33,737 nucleotides of DNA from Acidimicrobiales bacterium (GTDB lineage: Bacteria > Actinomycetota > Acidimicrobiia > Acidimicrobiales > AC-9), in assembly GCA_036491125.1 (NCBI GenBank), contig DASXCO010000034.1:1-33737 (forward strand). Direction: 5' to 3'. Positions 1 through 6,904 of the stretch are shown one piece after another (position 1 is the stretch's first letter; each line of letters opens with the position of its first letter). Under the pieces are notes generated by a model. It saw only the letters and a list, made by a program, of their open reading frames with translations. It did not search any database and was not told the DNA's origin. A program made the position numbers and the translations under genes.

Positions 1-189
1 CGGACACACCTCGTCGAGGTGCTCGCCCGACGCGCCGGCCAGCACCTCGGCGTCGGTCTGCTCACCTTGCCCGAACGACTGCACGGGCTTGCGGACCCCG
101 ACCCGCCGGCCGTCTCGGCGCAGCCGCTCGATCAGGCGCGCCGTCACCCAGGTCTTGCCCACCTCGGTCCCCGTCCCGAGCACGAGCAC
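1..189 (-). CDS. bioD: Dethiobiotin synthetase, N-terminal part (cut by window edge)
   Basis: ATP-dependent closure of the ureido ring of 7,8-diaminopelargonate to dethiobiotin, the step before biotin synthase. Only the first 63 codons are in the window. The start is taken as GTG at 189-187; a second GTG lies two codons later. Residues 5-13 read GTGTEVGKT, the P-loop typical of BioD, followed by a helix rich in Arg (TARLIERLRR) and the substrate-side segment VRKPVQSFGQG. The gene begins 7 nt after the bioF stop codon, so it is the third gene of the bioA-bioF-bioD operon. The reading frame is open to the edge. Identification rests on the P-loop and operon context. Confidence 0.9.
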   Translation of the reverse strand, partial: MLVLGTGTEVGKTWVTARLIERLRRDGRRVGVRKPVQSFGQGEQTDAEVLAGASGEHLDEVCP

Positions 190-196
190 GAGCCGG

Positions 197-1327
197 TCAG
201 GTCGGGGCAACGCCGAGCAGTCCCAGCTCGCGCAGGGCGTCGAGCAGCACCTCCACCTGGCGGGTGGTGTGGGCGGCAGACATCGTCACCCGCAGGCGCG
301 AGGAGCCGGCGGGCACGGTGGGCGGTCGGATGGCGGGTACCAGCAGCCCCCGCACGAGCAGGGCGCGGGCGGCCTCCTCGGCGTCTGCCTCCTCGCCGAG
401 GATGACCGGCACGATCGGTGAGGGGTGGCCCGGTCGGATCGCCTGCACGTGGGCGTCGAGGCGACGACGCAGCTCGTCGCCCTCCGGTGAGCGCACCACG
501 CCGAGAGCCGCCAGCGCGGCGGCGGCGTCGGCCGGGCTCGGGGCGGTGGTGAAGATGAACGGTCGGGCCCGGTTGACCAGCAGCTCGATCCACCGACGCG
601 AACCGGCCACGAATCCCCCGAGCGAGCCCAGCGTCTTGGACAGCGTTCCCACCCGGAGCAGCTCGACCTCCTCGTCGAGCCCCCTGGTGTCGGGTCCGAG
701 GACGGCGTGGGCCTCGTCCAGGACGAGGAGCGCCTGGCGTCGGGCGCAGAGACGAGCGAGGCCCTCGAGGTCCGCCGTGTCGCCGTCCATGGAAAAGACC
801 GAGTCGGACACCACGACGACCCGGCCCTCGATCGCAGACATGAGGGCGGCCAGGTGGTCGAGGTCCCCGTGGCCGAAGACGCGCGCGTCCGCCCGCGCCA
901 GTCGGCAGCCGTCGACGATGGAAGCGTGGTTGAGGCTGTCCGAGCAGATCGTGACCCCCTGGCCACCGAGGGTGGTCAGCAGGCCGAGGTTGGCGGCGTA
1001 CCCGGTTGGGAAAGCGAGCGCCGCCTCGGTCCATTTCCACTCGGCGAGGGCGGACTCGAGGTCGCGGTGGATGGGGCGAGAGCCCACGACAAGCCGGGAG
1101 GCTCCCGTCCCCGCGCCCCAGCGATCGAGGGCGTCGTGGGCGGCGGCGACAACCGTCGGGTGGTTGGCCAGCCCGAGATAGTCGTTGGAGGCGAAGGACA
1201 CGACCGGACGCCCCTCGTCGACCAGGCGCCCGCAGGGGCCCGCCGCATCGAGGGTTCGCGGCTGTCGCCACTGCCCGGCACCGCCGATCTCGGCGAGGGC
1301 GCCGTCACGCCACTGCAGCCAGGTCAC
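197..1327 (-). CDS. bioF: 8-amino-7-oxononanoate synthase
   Basis: PLP-dependent condensation of pimeloyl-thioester with L-alanine to give 8-amino-7-oxononanoate (KAPA). The product is 376 aa, the usual family length. Visible hallmarks are SFASNDYLGLANHP near residues 44-57, the cofactor-binding LDEAHAVLG (Asp204, His207) and the Schiff-base lysine in TLSKTLGS (Lys231). In many homologues the DEAH motif is followed by Gly; here it is Ala. The GTG start overlaps the bioA stop as GTGA (1324-1327), which implies translational coupling, and bioD follows 7 nt downstream. A related alpha-oxoamine synthase such as Kbl is possible by fold alone, but the bio neighbours decide it. Confidence 0.95.
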   Translation of the reverse strand: MTWLQWRDGALAEIGGAGQWRQPRTLDAAGPCGRLVDEGRPVVSFASNDYLGLANHPTVVAAAHDALDRWGAGTGASRLVVGSRPIHRDLESALAEWKWTEAALAFPTGYAANLGLLTTLGGQGVTICSDSLNHASIVDGCRLARADARVFGHGDLDHLAALMSAIEGRVVVVSDSVFSMDGDTADLEGLARLCARRQALLVLDEAHAVLGPDTRGLDEEVELLRVGTLSKTLGSLGGFVAGSRRWIELLVNRARPFIFTTAPSPADAAAALAALGVVRSPEGDELRRRLDAHVQAIRPGHPSPIVPVILGEEADAEEAARALLVRGLLVPAIRPPTVPAGSSRLRVTMSAAHTTRQVEVLLDALRELGLLGVAPT

Positions 1328-2619
1328 CCTTTCGTGCAGACTTCCTCGACGGCGGCGGTCACGGTCGCAACGATGCGCTCGATCTCGTCTGCGGTGACGG
1401 TGAGCGGGGGCATGATCACGACCACGTCACCGAGAGGCCGGATGAGGACGGCCCGGCGGACGCAGGCCGCCGATACCAATCGACCCCATCGCAGCCCTGC
1501 GGTCGGGGGGTTGAGCTCCACGCCGCCCATGAGACCGCGCAGGCGGATCTCGGCGACGGCGGCGTGACGACCGAGGGCAGCTTCGAGAGCGGCGGACAGC
1601 TGCGCCGACCGGCTGCGCACGTTGGCGAGGACGTCCGCCTCCATGAGCAGCTGGAGATGGCGGTGGGCCACGGCGGCCGCCAGCGCGTTCCCGCTGTAGG
1701 AGTGGCCGTGGTAGAAGGTGCGGGCGGAGAGGTCGGGCCCGAGGAACGCCTCGTAGACACGATCGTTGGCCACGGTGGCCGCCATCGGCAGGTAGCCACC
1801 GGTGATCCCCTTCCCCAGGCAGAGCAGATCGGGTGAGATCCCGCACTGCTCGCTGGCGAACAGCGACCCTGTGCGACCGAACCCGGTCGCCACCTCGTCA
1901 CAGATAAGGAGCACGTCGTTCGCCGCGCAGGTCTCGCCCAGGCGGGCGAACGAGGCGGGCGGGGCGACGAGCATGCCCGCCGCCCCCTGCACCAGGGGCT
2001 CCACGACGACGGCGGCCAGGTTGTCCCGGTGCTCGCGCACCATCCGGCACGCAGCGTCGAGGGACGGGTCCTCGGCGAAGGACGGCGCTCGCAGCACGGG
2101 GAACCGCAGCGGATCGAACACCTCGGTGCCGAACCCGCCCCCGCCGAGCGACAACGATCCGACCGTGTCGCCGTGGTACGCCTCGCCGAACGCCAGATAC
2201 CCCGTCCTCGGTCGTCCCTCGTTGGCCCAGAACTGAAATGCGATCTTGAGCGCCTGCTCCACGGCGCTGGCGCCATCGGACGCGAACAGGAAGTGCGGGC
2301 GCCTGACCGGAACGAGGGGAGCGAGGGCCTCGGCCAGCTCGATGACCACCTGGTTGCCGTTTCCGAGCATGGTCGAGTGGGCGACACGCCCGAGCTGATC
2401 GACCACCGCCTGGTCGAGCTCCGGGACGCCGTGGCCGAGGGTCGTCACCCACAGCGACGACACCGCGTCAAGGTAACGGCGCCCGTCGGCGTCGATCAGC
2501 TCGCGGCCCTCGGCGCGATCGACGATCACCGGCTCGTTGTCGGCGTAGGAGGACATCTGGGTGAAGCCGTGCCAGATGACCTCGGCGTCCCGCTTGATCC
2601 AGGCCTCGGCTGAGTCCAT
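1324..2619 (-). CDS. bioA: Adenosylmethionine-8-amino-7-oxononanoate aminotransferase
   Basis: Class III PLP aminotransferase that converts KAPA to 7,8-diaminopelargonate, classically with S-adenosylmethionine as amino donor. The product is 431 aa, as expected. Seen in the sequence: SSLWVTTLGHG (residues 54-64), a segment characteristic of BioA; SDGASAVEQALKIA (114-127) at the phosphate pocket; LICDEVATGFGRTG with Asp241 contacting the PLP ring; and the Schiff-base lysine in LGKGITGG (Lys270). ATG start at 2619-2617. First gene of the bioA-bioF-bioD operon and divergent from the NodB-type deacetylase at 2649, leaving only about 29 bp between the two starts. Confidence 0.95.
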   Translation of the reverse strand: MDSAEAWIKRDAEVIWHGFTQMSSYADNEPVIVDRAEGRELIDADGRRYLDAVSSLWVTTLGHGVPELDQAVVDQLGRVAHSTMLGNGNQVVIELAEALAPLVPVRRPHFLFASDGASAVEQALKIAFQFWANEGRPRTGYLAFGEAYHGDTVGSLSLGGGGFGTEVFDPLRFPVLRAPSFAEDPSLDAACRMVREHRDNLAAVVVEPLVQGAAGMLVAPPASFARLGETCAANDVLLICDEVATGFGRTGSLFASEQCGISPDLLCLGKGITGGYLPMAATVANDRVYEAFLGPDLSARTFYHGHSYSGNALAAAVAHRHLQLLMEADVLANVRSRSAQLSAALEAALGRHAAVAEIRLRGLMGGVELNPPTAGLRWGRLVSAACVRRAVLIRPLGDVVVIMPPLTVTADEIERIVATVTAAVEEVCTKG

Positions 2620-2627
2620 GCCGGGGC

Positions 2628-2637
2628 ACGCTAGTGT
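2628..2637. promoter_or_regulatory. Overlapping divergent -10 elements for bioA and the deacetylase (putative)
   Basis: The gap between the divergent starts of bioA (2619) and the deacetylase (2649) is only 29 bp. On the plus strand TAGTGT lies at 2632-2637; on the minus strand TAGCGT is the complement of 2628-2633. The two hexamers share bases 2632-2633 inside a central CTAG. Each lies 8-11 nt before its gene's ATG, so both messages would have almost no leader. No convincing -35 boxes were seen. The assignment is inferred from position and weak consensus. Confidence 0.35.
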
Positions 2638-2648
2638 CCGTGGCCCGT

Positions 2649-3314
2649 ATGCCTCGTCTGACCCTCACGTTCGACAACGGGCCTCACCCGGAGACGACAG
2701 AAGGGGTCCTCCGGGTGCTCGACGAGCGGCAGTTGCGGGCCACCTTCTTCGTCGTGGGTGACGAGCTGGCCCGGTCCGGCGGCCGAGCCACCGCCGAAAG
2801 GGCCCGGGCGGCGGGCCACTGGATCGGCAACCATTCGATGACCCACCAGGTGCCGCTCGGTGACGGCGGCGACGACGGCGACCAGGCCGAGGAGGAGATC
2901 GGCGCCGCCCAGGAGCTCCTGGGCGATCTGGCCCACCCTGACCGGCTGTTCCGGCCGTTCGGCGGGGGTGGCCATCTCGGGCCCCACCTGCTCAGCCCGG
3001 CCGCCCTGGCCTACCTGGTGAAGCACCGCTACAGCGTCGTGCTTTGGAACAGCGTGCCCCGCGACTGGGAGGACCCGACCGGGTGGGTCGAACGGGCCCG
3101 CCAGGACGTCGCCAACCAGGAGTGGACGGTGCTCGTCCTCCACGACCTCCCGACCGGGGCCATGGACCACCTGGCCGCGTTCATCGACGGGGAGCTGGCC
3201 GCCGGCGTCGAGATCGTCCAGGAGCTGCCCGAAGGATGCGTGCCGATCCGGCGGGGCGTGACCCGGGGGCCCGTCGAGCATCTCGTCGCATCAGGCGTGG
3301 CTCCGGACGGCTAG
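2649..3314 (+). CDS. NodB-type polysaccharide deacetylase family protein
   Basis: Carbohydrate esterase family 4-like protein of 221 aa, probably acting on an N-acetylated or other acyl-carrying polymer. Motif 1 is TFDNGP at residues 7-12: Asp9 sits at the catalytic-base position, but the second Asp of the usual TFDDGP, a metal ligand, is Asn10. Motif 2 is intact as HSMTH (His62 and His66). A Trp-containing segment (VLWNSVPRDWED) and VLVLHDLP stand for motifs 4 and 5, while the usual RPPYG motif is replaced by RPFGGGG. No signal peptide or membrane segment is seen. GTG at 2634 is an alternative start giving 5 more residues. The gene ends overlapping its convergent neighbour by 3 bases in a CTAG. 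Substrate unknown. Confidence 0.75.
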   Translation: MPRLTLTFDNGPHPETTEGVLRVLDERQLRATFFVVGDELARSGGRATAERARAAGHWIGNHSMTHQVPLGDGGDDGDQAEEEIGAAQELLGDLAHPDRLFRPFGGGGHLGPHLLSPAALAYLVKHRYSVVLWNSVPRDWEDPTGWVERARQDVANQEWTVLVLHDLPTGAMDHLAAFIDGELAAGVEIVQELPEGCVPIRRGVTRGPVEHLVASGVAPDG

Positions 3315-3973
3315 GACGGCGGCTCGAGGCGATCGACCAGCCCGGGAGTCAGCTCGTCCAGCGAGTCGATCTGACCAGCAGCGAGGGCGAGCACGTCGGG
3401 ATCGGGCGGGAACTCCCGGTTCGGTATGGCAACCACGACCATCCCGGCGCTCGCCGCCGCCCGGACGCCGTTGGCCGAGTCCTCGATCGCCGCGCAGCTG
3501 GCCGGGGGGACGCCGAGGGCGGCCGCCACGGCCAGGTAGACGTCGGGGGCCGGCTTTCCCCTGGCGACCTCTTCCGACGACACCGTCGCCGCGAAGCAGC
3601 CCGCCAGGCCCGATGCGGCGAGCGCGGCGTCGATGACCGGCCGGTTGGAGGACGACGCCACGCCGAGCGGCCACCGCGACGCCAGTCGTCGAACGGCGCC
3701 CTCGGCTCCGGGGAGCAGCGGGAGCTGCTCGCGGTAGATGGCCAGCACCCGCCCGACCACGTCGTCGACGATCGCCGCTGGCTCGAGCTGGACGCCGAGC
3801 TCGTCGTGGAGGTAGGCCGCCCACTCGGGTGAGCTCATGCCCATCATCGCCCGCTCGATGCCCGATGGCCACTGCCCACCGTGGGCGAGCGCGACCGCGC
3901 GACGGGCATCGGCCCACGTGCGCTCGGAGTCGAGGAGCACGCCGTCAAGGTCGAAGGCCACGGCGCCGGTCAC
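3311..3973 (-). CDS. HAD-superfamily hydrolase (beta-phosphoglucomutase/phosphatase-like)
   Basis: 220 aa, a typical length for subfamily I HAD phosphatases with a helical cap. Motif I is FDLDGVLLDSE, with nucleophile Asp8 and acid/base Asp10. Motif II is GVASSSNRP, the lysine of motif III lies in GKPAPDVYL, and motif IV is AIEDSANGVRAA. The cap after motif I begins with a segment like those of sugar-phosphate phosphatases or phosphomutases, so either activity is possible; the substrate cannot be read from the sequence. The GTG start overlaps the stop of the upstream membrane protein gene (3970-3973, GTGA), so the two are probably co-translated. Confidence 0.85.
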   Translation of the reverse strand: MTGAVAFDLDGVLLDSERTWADARRAVALAHGGQWPSGIERAMMGMSSPEWAAYLHDELGVQLEPAAIVDDVVGRVLAIYREQLPLLPGAEGAVRRLASRWPLGVASSSNRPVIDAALAASGLAGCFAATVSSEEVARGKPAPDVYLAVAAALGVPPASCAAIEDSANGVRAAASAGMVVVAIPNREFPPDPDVLALAAGQIDSLDELTPGLVDRLEPPS

Positions 3974-5187
3974 GCGTCGTCGGCGCTCGTGAGCGGCTCG
4001 GGCCGGGGGTAGAGGTGATCCTCCTGAACGAGCGACCCGTCAGGTGAGCGATGCGGCGGCCGGCGGGGCGGCACGGCGGCCCCCGGGAGGTGCTTACGCC
4101 CACCGGACCAGGGCGCAGGAGGAGCGACGACGCGGTCGGCCAACCGGTAGGCGAGGCTCTCGTAGTTGACCCGCCAGCCCCGGAAGTGCGGCCACGCCTC
4201 CTCGGCCCCGCGCTCGATCGGAAAGCTCTTCGCCACGAGGAGCTCGACGGCGTCCGAGAACTCCTCGAAGGTGAGGTCGAGGGGCGCGTCAGGGAGAGGA
4301 TCGAGATCGAACTTCCAGTGGAGCGAGCTGGCGATCCGCCGGAACGCGCTGAACCCCATACGGAGGCACAGCCGGGCCTGGGACGGCGCCGAGGTCGGGC
4401 ACAGGGCGAGGTGCATGGCGGCCGCGTCCAGGACGGCCAGCAGGGAGAGGACCCAGGAATACCAGGCCTGCGGCGAGCGAAAGAGCAGGAGGACGGGATA
4501 GGTCGTATGGCTCTCGCTGACTTCCGCTGCCCACTGCTCCCAGTCGTCGTAGAGTTCGGGCAGGGCGTCGATGATGCCCACCAGCTGATGTCGTATGAGG
4601 ACCTCAGGACCCCATGCCGGAGTCCCCGCCCGGCTCTCCATCAGGGCGACCAGGGCCTCGCGGCGGTTGAAGGCGCTGTAGATGGCGGGCAGGTAGGCGA
4701 TCTGCAGCGCGATGGTGATGGCTGCGGTGCCGGCGACGAGTCCGATCAGCGTGTCGTTGGTCGGACCGGCCACGTGGGCGGTCCCGATCGAGAAGAGCGA
4801 GAGCCCCGCTTCGCGAAGCCCGAGCGTCAGGCTCCCTGTCCAGTGCCACAGCATGAAGCCGTACCCGATGACGAACAGCCCGAGGAAGGTCAGCAGTTGA
4901 GCGAGAAGGGCGACTGGCCCGGTCGGGGCGAGGATGCCGTCCTTCGTCTCGTAGCGGCTCGTCAGTCGGGACAGCGAGACGAAGCCGAGCCGTACCGTTC
5001 GGTTGACGGCGAGCGACAGCGTTTGGCCCGCGGAGCGGGGGAGCACGAGGGCGATGACCGCGCTCGCGGCTGTCGCTGCCACGATGAGGATGCCGACGGC
5101 GAAGCCGATCCACTGCAGGATCAAGATCGGCTCGATGCGCTCATTAGCTCGCCCTCCGCGTGGTCCGGACCTCGGTCGGAGACTCAC
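3970..5187 (-). CDS. Ion-channel-like membrane protein with a soluble C-terminal domain
   Basis: About 405 aa from GTG 5187; the start is uncertain and a later TTG at 5124 is possible. One long N-terminal helix (residues about 21-50, IGFAVGILIVAATAASAVIAL) is followed by a unit with the layout of a two-helix K+ channel: helix LLTFLGLFVIGYGFMLW, a short re-entrant-looking stretch LSLFSIGTAHVAGPTN, and helix IGLVAGTAAITIALQIAYLPAIYSAF. The expected filter (TVGYGD-like) is absent; SIGTAHV occupies its place. The remaining ~230 residues are mostly soluble with one more hydrophobic stretch (WVLSLLAVLDAAAMHLAL) and a basic, Pro-rich tail. It is first in a two-gene unit with the HAD hydrolase. Function unknown; the channel relation is inferred from layout. 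Confidence 0.6.
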   Translation of the reverse strand: MSLRPRSGPRGGRANERIEPILILQWIGFAVGILIVAATAASAVIALVLPRSAGQTLSLAVNRTVRLGFVSLSRLTSRYETKDGILAPTGPVALLAQLLTFLGLFVIGYGFMLWHWTGSLTLGLREAGLSLFSIGTAHVAGPTNDTLIGLVAGTAAITIALQIAYLPAIYSAFNRREALVALMESRAGTPAWGPEVLIRHQLVGIIDALPELYDDWEQWAAEVSESHTTYPVLLLFRSPQAWYSWVLSLLAVLDAAAMHLALCPTSAPSQARLCLRMGFSAFRRIASSLHWKFDLDPLPDAPLDLTFEEFSDAVELLVAKSFPIERGAEEAWPHFRGWRVNYESLAYRLADRVVAPPAPWSGGRKHLPGAAVPPRRPPHRSPDGSLVQEDHLYPRPEPLTSADDA

Positions 5188-5274
5188 CGGACCACGTAGT
5201 CTGACCGATCCCGCCCGGCCGCGCCGCGGTTGGGGCGGTTCTGGGACCAGGGTCCCGGAGGTGGGAGGTGCGAG

Positions 5275-6195
5275 ATGAAAGCGCTGGTGGCGGTCCCAGA
5301 GGCGCCCGGTGGAATCGAGCTGCGGGAGGTGGCGCCGCCGGAGCTGGCCCCCGGACACGTCCTCGTTCGGGTGAAGGCGGTGTCGCTCAACCGGGGCGAG
5401 GTTCGGGCCCTGGCGACCGCCGCCGAAGGATGGCGTCCCGGGTGGGATCTCGCCGGAGTCGTGGAACGATCCGGCGGTGAGCCGACGGCGCCGCGAGAGG
5501 GAGCCCGCGTGGTGGGCGTCGTGGGCGGCGGCGCCTGGGCCGAGCTGGTCGCCGTTCCTCTCCACCAGGTCGCCACCATCCCCGACGAGGTGACCGACGC
5601 GGCCGCCTCCACACTCCCCATTGCCGGGCTGACCGCCTGCTGGACGCTGCGCATCGGCGGCGCCAGTCCCGAGTACCCGGTCCTCGTGACCGGGGCGGCG
5701 GGCGGGGTCGGGCGTTTCGCCGTCCAGCTGGCGGCCCACGGGGGGGCGGACGTGACGGCGGTGGTGGGAGCTCCGCAGCGTGGACAGGGACTGCGCGAGC
5801 TCGGTGCCGGGTCTGTCTCGGTGGGGATGCCGGCGTCGGGGGAGTACCACACCATCCTCGAGTCAGTCGGAGGGCGGTCCCTAGCGTCCGCTCTGGGCCT
5901 GGTCGGGCCGCGCGGTGTCGTGGTCAGCTATGGCAACTCGTCGGGCGAGGCGACCACGTTCGACGTCAGCGCCTTCTATCGGCGTTCGGCGCAGCTCCTG
6001 GGCTTCTCCATCTTCGCCGAGCTCGAGCGGTCGGGCGACGTCACCGCCGACCTCATGCTGCTCGCCGAGATGCTGGCCGACGGTCACCTCGAGGCCGAGA
6101 TATCGCTCGAGGATGACTGGCGGGAGGCGCCCGCCGCCTTCACGGCGCTGATGGATCGTCGAGTACCCGGAAAGGCAGTGCTCCACGTCAGCTGA
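5275..6195 (+). CDS. Zinc-free MDR-family NAD(P)H oxidoreductase (quinone oxidoreductase-like)
   Basis: 306-aa medium-chain dehydrogenase/reductase. The N-terminal GroES-like domain reads ELAPGHVLVRVKAVSLNRGE and then PGWDLAGVVERSG. The Rossmann fold carries VTGAAGGVGRFAVQLAAHGGA, the NADP-type AAGGVG motif of quinone oxidoreductases. The cysteine and histidine ligands of the catalytic zinc in alcohol dehydrogenases are not present, so a zinc-independent QOR/enoyl reductase type is likely; substrate unknown. ATG 5275 follows a good ribosome binding site (GGGAGGTG at 5263-5270). The gene stands alone, divergent from the channel-like gene at 5187. Confidence 0.88.
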   Translation: MKALVAVPEAPGGIELREVAPPELAPGHVLVRVKAVSLNRGEVRALATAAEGWRPGWDLAGVVERSGGEPTAPREGARVVGVVGGGAWAELVAVPLHQVATIPDEVTDAAASTLPIAGLTACWTLRIGGASPEYPVLVTGAAGGVGRFAVQLAAHGGADVTAVVGAPQRGQGLRELGAGSVSVGMPASGEYHTILESVGGRSLASALGLVGPRGVVVSYGNSSGEATTFDVSAFYRRSAQLLGFSIFAELERSGDVTADLMLLAEMLADGHLEAEISLEDDWREAPAAFTALMDRRVPGKAVLHVS

Positions 6196-6511
6196 CCGCT
6201 GGTGTTGCGCGCCCTCTCGCGACGAGAATGGATCGCTCGGCCGTCAATGAGCGAACCTGTCGTGACCAGGGCGGATTTGTGCCGTCTGATCGCTGCAGGG
6301 TCGCCGAGATCGGCTGCGAGGAGCCGAACTTGTCACGATGAGCGCGATCAGCGGGATCTGGTCGATCGGTGCGGCTATGGTGACCGGCTCGGGAGGGCTC
6401 GGGCGCCCAGGAGGCCGGCCCCGGACGGAGCGGGGCGGCCCCGGAGGCCGGCCCCGGACGGAGCGGGGCGGCCCGGGAGGCCGGCCCCGGACGGAGCGGA
6501 AGGGAGCGACG
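6196..6511. other. Leader region of the encapsulin genes (no gene seen)
   Basis: This 316-bp stretch lies between the oxidoreductase stop and the ferritin start. The 5' part (6196-6400) holds no protein with family-like features and no clear -35/-10 pair. The 3' part (6411-6499) is a 33-bp tandem repeat, and a Shine-Dalgarno AAGGGAG (6500-6506) follows it directly. An open frame does run through from ATG 6338 into the ferritin, but ferritin homologues begin near 6512 and the extra residues are repeat-derived GGPGGRPRTER units, so I treat it as untranslated. Confidence 0.6.
6411..6499. repeat. 33-bp tandem repeat, 2.7 copies
   Basis: Copies begin at 6411, 6444 and 6477; the third is truncated after 23 bp. 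Copies 1 and 2 differ at one position only (unit position 32). Each unit is almost pure G/C and contains GAGGCCGGCC, CGGACGGAGCGG and the palindrome GGCCGGCC or GGGGCGGCCCC-like stretches, so it can fold strongly in RNA. The array ends one base before the ribosome binding site of the encapsulated ferritin gene. A period of 33 also preserves reading frame, which explains the open frames seen across it on both strands. Confidence 0.9.
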
Positions 6512-6904
6512 ATGGCGAGCGAGGGTCTTCACGAGCCCGAGGAGAAGCTCCGACCGGACACGATCGAGCGACATCGGGCGAACGTGTCGCTCAAGGAAGA
6601 GCTGGAGGCCATCGACTGGTATGACCAGCGGGCGGACGCCAGCGGCGACGAAGACCTGCGAGAGGTGCTCCGTCACAATCGCGACGACGAGAAGGAGCAC
6701 GCGGCGATGAACCTCGAGTGGCTTCGGCGTCACGATCCCGAGCTCGATCAGCAACTGCGGCTCTACCTGTTCACCGACGGCTCCATCACCGAGAGCCCGG
6801 TCGCCGGTGCGCCGAGCGAGGCGGATCCGGGCGGCCGGGGCGGCGCCTCGACCGCGGGTTCGTCGCTCGGGCTTGGCGGCCTCCGAGACAAGGACGGCCT
6901 TTGA
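6512..6904 (+). CDS. Encapsulated ferritin (EncFtn-type encapsulin cargo)
   Basis: 130-aa iron-oxidising cargo protein that is packed inside an encapsulin shell. The helical core VSLKEELEAIDWYDQRAD followed by RDDEKEHAAMNLEWLRR matches the EncFtn family: Glu30, Trp36, Glu60 and His63 align with the ferroxidase-site residues described in Rhodospirillum rubrum EncFtn (offset by two). After residue ~95 comes a Gly/Ser/Ala-rich linker and a C-terminal tail ending SLGLGGLRDKDGL, which fits encapsulin targeting peptides of the SLGIGSL type. ATG 6512 has the ribosome site AAGGGAG five bases upstream. The stop overlaps the ATG of the encapsulin gene by one base (TGATG), so cargo and shell are coupled. 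Confidence 0.92.
   Translation: MASEGLHEPEEKLRPDTIERHRANVSLKEELEAIDWYDQRADASGDEDLREVLRHNRDDEKEHAAMNLEWLRRHDPELDQQLRLYLFTDGSITESPVAGAPSEADPGGRGGASTAGSSLGLGGLRDKDGL

Noticed and set aside
264-1181. Large plus-strand frames opposite bioF and bioA
   Set aside because: They are mirror frames of well-supported minus-strand genes and are rich in Arg, Ser and Pro without motifs.
6338-6511. Upstream extension of the ferritin gene from ATG 6338
   Set aside because: The extra residues come from the 33-bp repeat. Ferritin homologues begin near 6512, where a good ribosome site stands.
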